This document shows, piece by piece, positions 14,324 through 17,910 of a stretch of 17,910 bases of DNA. The notes beneath the pieces are model-generated. The model worked only from the letters and a program-made list of their open reading frames with translations. It made no database searches and was not told where the DNA came from. The stretch is from contig JAFANL010000246.1 of NCBI GenBank assembly GCA_019232735.1, forward strand, positions 1-17,910, given 5' to 3'. The first letter of the stretch is position 1. Each line of letters starts with the position of its first letter. The DNA comes from Aquitalea sp. (GTDB lineage: Bacteria > Pseudomonadota > Gammaproteobacteria > Burkholderiales > Chromobacteriaceae). The position numbers were made by a program, and so were the translations under genes.

Positions 14324-14436
14324 ATTGTCCACAATCAGAATATTAGAAATTCTTGATGGTATTGGTTTTTTTGGATAGTATTGTACCGCAGTCAAACCAA
14401 TATAAATACGCATTGCAAACTACTTAGGAGCAGAGC
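14324..14436. promoter_or_regulatory. AT-rich divergent promoter region, gpmI / ArsR-type gene
   Basis: This AT-rich region separates two divergent genes. A 9-bp perfect inverted repeat, TATTGGTTT (14360-14368) and AAACCAATA (14394-14402), is spaced by 25 bases. Its right arm overlaps TATAAA (14401-14406), a plausible -10 for the ArsR-type gene; TTGTAC at 14381 is only 14 bases upstream of it. TTGTCCACA at 14325-14333 differs from a DnaA box by one base. AGGAG at 14426-14430 is the Shine-Dalgarno of the TTG start at 14437. The operator role is inferred. Confidence 0.5.
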
Positions 14437-14733
14437 TTGCTGTTCAACGATGACCAGATCGAGCAGTCCTCAAGGGCGATGAAGGCGATGTCCCATCCCC
14501 TGCGGCTGAAGATCATTTCGGTGCTGGGCGACCAGGAAGTCAGTGTGCAGGACATTGTCGAGCAGGTAGGAACCTCGCAGAGCAATATTTCCCAGCATTT
14601 GGCCATCATGCGCGACAAGGGTGTCCTGCGGACCCGCAAAGATGCCAACCGGGTATATTACCGGGTGGGTGACATTCGTACGCTGGAAGTGCTCAAGATG
14701 ATGCGCGAAGTATTCTGTGGCTTTGTCGACTGA
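14437..14733 (+). CDS. ArsR/SmtB-type winged-helix transcriptional regulator
   Basis: A 98-residue one-domain DNA-binding protein. The helix HPLRLKIISVL (20-30) leads into a helix-turn-helix with recognition helix SQSNISQHLAIMRDKG (47-62), followed by the wing VLRTRKDANRVYYRV (63-77). The usual ArsR metal motif (ELCVCDL in the DNA-binding helix) is absent; the equivalent stretch is VSVQDIVEQVG. The only cysteine is Cys94, near the C terminus, so the signal it senses cannot be named. TTG at 14437 is the start, supported by AGGAG six bases before it. It is divergent from gpmI and is followed by a terminator. It may regulate itself or gpmI through the dyad between them. Confidence 0.9.
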   Translation: MLFNDDQIEQSSRAMKAMSHPLRLKIISVLGDQEVSVQDIVEQVGTSQSNISQHLAIMRDKGVLRTRKDANRVYYRVGDIRTLEVLKMMREVFCGFVD

Positions 14734-14756
14734 TCGATAGTTCTGGCAATGCTGAT

Positions 14757-14784
14757 AAAAAAAGGCCGCTTAGCGGCCTTTTTT
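14757..14784. terminator. Bidirectional terminator between ArsR-type gene and DUF4442 gene
   Basis: AAGGCCGC/GCGGCCTT stem with loop TTA is flanked by a run of A on the left and T on the right. It ends the plus-strand regulator transcript and, on the minus strand, the DUF4442 gene transcript, whose stop codon (14772-14770) forms the loop. Confidence 0.93.
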
Positions 14785-15237
14785 ACGTCTGATATACAGG
14801 GTTTTCAGCACGGTAGCGACAATGTCACCACTCTCGTCGCGTATCTCCACGGCCAGCTCTGGCAAATACTTGTTGCCGTCGGCAGTGCGCTGGCGGATGT
14901 CGTGCAACTGAGCTTCATCCAGGCGGAAGCGGGCGGTGACATCGCCCTTGCCCGGCTTGTGATACTCGATGGAGGCCGCCTTGTCCCAGACAAGGTAATC
15001 CGGCCCCAGCGATTGCATCAGCATCAGCATGAAAAAGGGATCGGTCATGGCATACAGGCTGCCGCCAAAATGCACGCCGACATAATTGCGATTGCTCACA
15101 CCCAGCCGCAGCCGCACATCCACCTGTTTCCAGTCGCTGGCAATGTGGCGCACCTTGATGCCGGCGCCCAGAAAGGGGGGCCACAGATTGATCAGGGTTT
15201 TGAGCAGACGGGGAGAGGGCTTGAGCATGATTTGCAT
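14770..15237 (-). CDS. DUF4442 hotdog-fold protein, thioesterase-like
   Basis: A 155-residue cytosolic protein of the DUF4442 family, in the hotdog-fold superfamily with PaaI/YiiD-type acyl-CoA thioesterases. The most conserved stretch is NYVGVHFGGSLYAMTDP (51-67), equivalent to the substrate helix of hotdog proteins, followed by GPDYLVWDKAASIEYHKPG (78-96). The substrate is unknown; acyl-CoA is an inference from the fold. ATG at 15237 or 15228 could be used; neither has a Shine-Dalgarno, and a palindrome occupies the 16 bases right before 15237. It lies 79 bases downstream of xseA on the same strand. Its stop codon lies in the loop of the downstream terminator. Confidence 0.87.
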   Translation of the reverse strand: MQIMLKPSPRLLKTLINLWPPFLGAGIKVRHIASDWKQVDVRLRLGVSNRNYVGVHFGGSLYAMTDPFFMLMLMQSLGPDYLVWDKAASIEYHKPGKGDVTARFRLDEAQLHDIRQRTADGNKYLPELAVEIRDESGDIVATVLKTLYIRRKKGR

Positions 15238-15253
15238 TCAAACGGTTGTTTGA
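15238..15253. promoter_or_regulatory. PsrA-like palindrome immediately before the DUF4442 start codon
   Basis: TCAAAC-GGTT-GTTTGA is a perfect 6-4-6 inverted repeat. It fits the published recognition pattern of the TetR-type, fatty-acid-sensing PsrA ([C/G]AAAC-N2-4-GTTT[G/C]). It directly abuts the ATG at 15237, where a ribosome binding site would normally be. A regulator binding here is inference. Confidence 0.5.
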
Positions 15254-15316
15254 TTTGCATGCTCGGTAAAAAACGCCCCCCTGTCAAGCCATGCGTCTGC
15301 CTACCCCGTGCCGGTT

Positions 15317-16672
15317 TCAGAATGGCAGTTCCGGTTGCGCCCCTTGCGGATGATCAATGATGGCTTCAGTGACGCCTTCGGCCAGCCGCAGCTGCACTCT
15401 TTCCTGATTCAGCAATTCCTGTGGTGATTTCACGGCATGGCCATCCAGCTTTTGCACGATGGCATAGCCGCGGCTGAGTACCGCTTGCGGATTCATGGCT
15501 TCCAGCGTGGCGGCATGTCGGGAAAGCTTTTGTTGCTGGCTGTTCAGCATCTGGCCAATGCCGCGCTGCAATTGCTCTGACAGCTGGGCAAGCTGACGCT
15601 GTTGCTGCGCCAGTTGTGGCTGGTGACGTTGCAGGCGGCTGCCTGCCAGTTGCAGCTTCCAGCGTTGGCTGGCAAACAGTGTGCTCATGCTGCGCTGCAG
15701 GCGGCCAGAGGCTTGCTCCAGTGTCTGGGATTGGCGGCGCAGGGTGTCACCGGGGTGGGACAGACGGCGGGCCAGATAATCCAGTCGTTGCGATTTGTCG
15801 GTGAGCAAACGACCCAGCGCGCGTTCCAGCCCGCGTTTGCCCTGTTCCAGCTGCATGCGCAGTTGTTCCTGGCTGGGCGAGACCAGCTCTGCGGCCGCGG
15901 TCGGCGTGGGCGCGCGCCGGTCAGCAACAAAATCGCAGATGGTGAAGTCGGTTTCATGGCCGACACCGCTCACGGTGGGAATGGGGCTGGCGGCCACGGC
16001 ACGGGCAACGATTTCTTCGTTGAACGACCACAAGTCTTCGATGCTGCCGCCACCACGGCAGATGATCAGCACTTCTACCTCACGGCGCGCGGAGGCTTGC
16101 TGGATGGCGGCGGCAATTTGCCGTGCTGAACCCTCACCTTGCACCTGGGTGGGATAGAGGATGACCGGAATGCCGGGCATGCGTCGTGCCAGCGTGGTGA
16201 CGACGTCGCGCAGCGCCGCCGCTGCTGGTGAGGTGACAATGCCAATGGCAGCTGGGTGTGCCGGGAGAGGGCGCTTGCGGGCAGTGTCAAACAGGCCTTC
16301 GGCACTCAGCTGGGCCTTGAGTTTTTCGAAGGCTTCATACAGGCGGCCCAGACCGGCGGAGCGCATGGTATCGACGTTGATCTGGAAGTCGCCTCGTGCT
16401 TCGTACAGGGTCACCACACCCTTGAGTTCGACCTGCATGCCTTCATTCAGGCGGAAGGGCAGCAAGCTCACCTTGTGGCGGAACATGACGCAGCGTACTT
16501 GCGCGCCGCCATCCTTGAGCGAGAAGTAGGCGTGGCCGGAAGCCGCGAGAGTCAGATTGGATATTTCACCGCCTATCCACATGGGCGGCAGACCGGATTC
16601 GAGCAGGTCGCGGGCCATGCGATTCAGCGAGCTGACGCTGATGACATCGTTGGCCGAAGTATTGAAATTCAT
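15317..16672 (-). CDS. xseA: Exodeoxyribonuclease VII large subunit
   Basis: A 451-residue catalytic subunit of exonuclease VII, which with several XseB subunits degrades single-stranded DNA from both ends. The N-terminal OB-fold covers about 8-105 (GEISNLTLAASGHAYFSLKD). The catalytic domain includes GIVTSPAAAALRDV (144-157), CRGGGSIEDLWSFNEE (205-220) and GVGHETDFTICDFVADRRA (236-254). Asp156, Arg206, His239 and Asp242 sit where the essential residues of the E. coli enzyme lie. A long Gln/Leu/Arg-rich coiled coil of about 265-410 forms the XseB-binding stalk. Length agrees with E. coli (456). ATG at 16672 matches the family start; the frame is open to 16744 without conserved sequence. No xseB is in the window. 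Confidence 0.96.
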   Translation of the reverse strand: MNFNTSANDVISVSSLNRMARDLLESGLPPMWIGGEISNLTLAASGHAYFSLKDGGAQVRCVMFRHKVSLLPFRLNEGMQVELKGVVTLYEARGDFQINVDTMRSAGLGRLYEAFEKLKAQLSAEGLFDTARKRPLPAHPAAIGIVTSPAAAALRDVVTTLARRMPGIPVILYPTQVQGEGSARQIAAAIQQASARREVEVLIICRGGGSIEDLWSFNEEIVARAVAASPIPTVSGVGHETDFTICDFVADRRAPTPTAAAELVSPSQEQLRMQLEQGKRGLERALGRLLTDKSQRLDYLARRLSHPGDTLRRQSQTLEQASGRLQRSMSTLFASQRWKLQLAGSRLQRHQPQLAQQQRQLAQLSEQLQRGIGQMLNSQQQKLSRHAATLEAMNPQAVLSRGYAIVQKLDGHAVKSPQELLNQERVQLRLAEGVTEAIIDHPQGAQPELPF

Positions 16673-16724
16673 GGTTGTCAAGTCATCCACAGCGTTAATC
16701 CCGTTTTTTGTCGTCTGTAAATTG

Positions 16725-16746
16725 TCGGACAATACATCGGACAATA
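16725..16746. repeat. Tandem 10-bp direct repeat upstream of xseA
   Basis: TCGGACAATA occurs twice, 12 bases start to start. The first copy also forms the dyad ATTGT-CGG-ACAAT (16721-16733). It lies 53-74 bases upstream of the chosen xseA start and may be a protein-binding or promoter element; read on the minus strand both copies contain TTGTCC, a possible -35. Confidence 0.6.
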
Positions 16747-16862
16747 GGCTTGTCGCTTTTGGAAAATATATTTAAAAACAGTAACTTAAAATGTTTGCCC
16801 AAATTGCGGGCAGTCGCAGGAAAGTGCCGTGGCGGCAAGACTTTCCAGTGCTGTTCACAAGC

Positions 16863-16897
16863 TTATCAACAAAGTTATCCACAGCATCTGTGGATGC
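16863..16897. promoter_or_regulatory. Cluster of DnaA-box-like sites
   Basis: TTATCCACA at 16875-16883 is a perfect consensus DnaA box. TTATCAACA at 16863-16871 has one mismatch and begins exactly 12 bases earlier. TGTGGATGC at 16889-16897 is an inverted copy with two mismatches. The last two form a perfect dyad, ATCCACAG-CAT-CTGTGGAT (16877-16895). The sites are seen directly; binding by DnaA is inferred. Confidence 0.6.
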
Positions 16898-16989
16898 CAC
16901 CAAATTTCCCTTAGAAAATCAGGCCTTAGCAGGCTTACTTACATTGTTTTGAGAAATATCACATTTCCCGACCTCCAAGCCTCAGCCTA

Positions 16990-17037
16990 CGGTTGCCGAG
17001 ATGTCTGGCAACCGCTAAAGTTTAGCGTTTAGCTAAA
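16990..17037 (+). promoter_or_regulatory. Array of dyads in the exbB leader
   Basis: CGGTTGCC (16990-16997) pairs with GGCAACCG (17007-17014) around a 9-base loop. It is followed by CGCTAAA-G-TTTAGCG (17013-17027) and the 10-bp palindrome TTTAGCTAAA (17028-17037). TTTAGC recurs with a 7-base period. The array ends 5 bases before the exbB Shine-Dalgarno. It could be an operator or an RNA structure controlling exbB translation; there is no T-run, so it is not a terminator. Confidence 0.55.
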
Positions 17038-17054
17038 GCTCTGGAGAATGTTTC

Positions 17055-17678
17055 GTGTGGTCAATCATTGAAGCGGCCGGCTGGCCGATCTGGACCATCA
17101 TTCTGGCCTCGGTCATTTCGCTGGCCATCATCTTCGAGCGCCTGTTCAGTTTGCGCGCTGCGCTGATTGTGCCGGAAGGGCTGCTGGCACAGACTGTAAC
17201 CGAATATCGCCGGGTTGGCGCTTCCGCCGAACTGCTGCAGTTACTCAATAATCACTCGCCACTGGGGCGCTTGTTCGCTGCCGGCCTGCGCAATGTCAGT
17301 GTCAGCCGGGAAGTGATGAAAGACGCCATCGAGGACGAAGGCCGGGTGGTGGCCCATCAGCTGGAACGCTTTCTCAATACCCTGGGCACGATTGCCGCCA
17401 TGGCCCCCTTGCTGGGCCTGCTGGGCACCGTGATCGGCATGATCGAGATTTTTGGCTCGCAAGCGCCGGGCGGTTCCAGTAATCCGCAGCAGCTGGCACA
17501 TGGTATTTCCATTGCGCTGTACAACACCGCCTTCGGTCTGATCGTGGCCATTCCCAGCATGATGTTCTATCGCCATTTCCGTGCCCGTGTGGATGGTCTG
17601 CTGGTGGAGATGGAGGCCCAGGCGGTCAAACTGGTGGAAGTGCTGCATGGCGAACGCCAGAATGGTCACAAGTCATGA
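17055..17678 (+). CDS. exbB: MotA/TolQ/ExbB family proton channel protein
   Basis: A 207-residue inner-membrane protein with three membrane segments at about 12-28, 112-133 and 152-172, the pattern of ExbB/TolQ. The long cytoplasmic part lies between the first two. The second helix GTIAAMAPLLGLLGTVIGM (111-129) and the third, ISIALYNTAFGLIVAIPS (151-168), carry the conserved small and Thr residues of the proton path. With ExbD it uses the proton gradient to drive an energy transducer. GTG at 17055 is the start, with GGAG eight bases upstream; the ATG at 17048 is out of frame. Its stop overlaps the start of exbD. No tonB or tolA is visible, so the partner system is open; in betaproteobacteria such a pair often stands before lpxK, which would lie outside the window. 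Confidence 0.93.
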   Translation: MWSIIEAAGWPIWTIILASVISLAIIFERLFSLRAALIVPEGLLAQTVTEYRRVGASAELLQLLNNHSPLGRLFAAGLRNVSVSREVMKDAIEDEGRVVAHQLERFLNTLGTIAAMAPLLGLLGTVIGMIEIFGSQAPGGSSNPQQLAHGISIALYNTAFGLIVAIPSMMFYRHFRARVDGLLVEMEAQAVKLVEVLHGERQNGHKS

Positions 17679-17910
17679 ACTTCCGCCGCGGCCGGCATCG
17701 CGAGGAGCCGGAGATCAATTTCATTCCGATGATTGATCTGCTGCTGGTGATCCTGATTTTCCTGATGGTCACCACCACCTATTCCAAATTTGCCGAGATG
17801 AAGGTCAACCTGCCCAGTGCGCAGGGAGAAACCAGCCAGCAGACCGCAAGCCCGATTAACGTCGCGGTCGCTGCCAGCGGTGAAATGGAAGTGGCCGGTC
17901 ACAAACTGGC
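17675..17910 (+). CDS. exbD: ExbD/TolR family protein, 5' part (runs off the window)
   Basis: The first 78 codons of an ExbD/TolR protein; the 3' end is outside the window. A short basic cytoplasmic start (MNFRRGRHREEPEINF) precedes a single membrane helix, about 17-36, that contains the conserved proton-binding Asp21 (PMIDLLLVILIFLMV). A periplasmic domain follows. The ATG overlaps the exbB stop codon in an ATGA arrangement, so the two are translationally coupled. ExbB and ExbD assemble as a 5:2 complex in the inner membrane. Confidence 0.93.
   Translation, partial: MNFRRGRHREEPEINFIPMIDLLLVILIFLMVTTTYSKFAEMKVNLPSAQGETSQQTASPINVAVAASGEMEVAGHKL

Larger units (their letters stand above)
16673..17054. 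other. 382-base non-coding region between xseA and exbB
   Basis: The two genes are divergent, so both promoters should lie here. From left to right it holds: a DnaA-box-like TCATCCACA (16683-16691); a 10-bp direct repeat TCGGACAATA (16725-16734 and 16737-16746); an A/T-rich block at about 16758-16793; a DnaA-box cluster at 16863-16897; an 8-bp hairpin (16990-17014); TTTAGC dyads (17013-17037); and the exbB Shine-Dalgarno GGAG at 17043-17046. No ORF with family features and no clear Rho-independent terminator was seen. Promoter hexamers are not convincing. Confidence 0.7.

Noticed and set aside
16673..17054. Main chromosomal replication origin (oriC)
   Set aside because: There are too few good DnaA boxes and no dnaA, dnaN, rpmH or gidA nearby; kept only as a DnaA-box cluster finding.
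1..17910. CRISPR array, insertion sequence, prophage or neisserial DNA uptake sequence
   Set aside because: I saw no regularly spaced repeats, transposase or integrase sequence, and no copy of the uptake motif GCCGTCTGAA by eye.

Overview
This is an ordinary, gene-dense chromosomal stretch of roughly 60% G+C. The gene set (argA with fused kinase and GNAT domains, yggX, ppk1, ettA, gpmI-envC-ctpA, xseA next to an exbB/exbD pair) and the protein sequences fit a betaproteobacterium. A Neisseriales member of the Chromobacterium/Aquitalea/Vogesella type is my best guess, but this is inference from sequence style only. I saw no insertion sequence, phage gene, CRISPR array or sign of recent transfer.

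Layout. 1-159: the 3' part of a tRNA-Arg, a complete tRNA-Glu(TTC) and a bidirectional terminator. 227-3574: a minus-strand DUF1615 lipoprotein, plus-strand ghrA, a minus-strand LysM/LytM lipoprotein (NlpD/ActS type) whose 3' end overlaps that of ghrA, and a plus-strand protein with two CDGSH iron-sulfur motifs. 3632-9765: a run of minus-strand housekeeping genes, namely argA, yggX, ppk, a DUF456 membrane protein and ettA, with terminators between several of them. 9863-14323: the minus-strand cluster gpmI, envC, ctpA, closed by a strong terminator. 14437-14733: a plus-strand ArsR-type regulator divergent from gpmI. 14770-16672: minus-strand xseA and a DUF4442 hotdog protein. 16673-17054: a 382-base non-coding region with DnaA-box-like sites and several dyads. 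17055-17910: exbB and the start of exbD, which overlap by four bases.

How the genes relate. Envelope maintenance recurs. Two catalytically degenerate LytM proteins (NlpD/ActS-like and EnvC) would act as activators of cell-division amidases. CtpA is a periplasmic processing protease in the EnvC cluster. The DUF1615 lipoprotein carries residues reminiscent of a lytic transglycosylase. ExbB/ExbD would form a proton-driven inner-membrane motor. The remainder is core metabolism and maintenance: glyoxylate reduction, arginine synthesis, polyphosphate, glycolysis, translation throttling, iron-sulfur protection and exonuclease VII.

No clearly new multi-gene system is visible. The observations most worth checking are non-coding: a DnaA-box cluster and hairpin array between xseA and exbB, a PsrA-like palindrome abutting the start of the DUF4442 gene, palindromes in front of yggX, and a long-spaced inverted repeat between gpmI and the ArsR-type gene.
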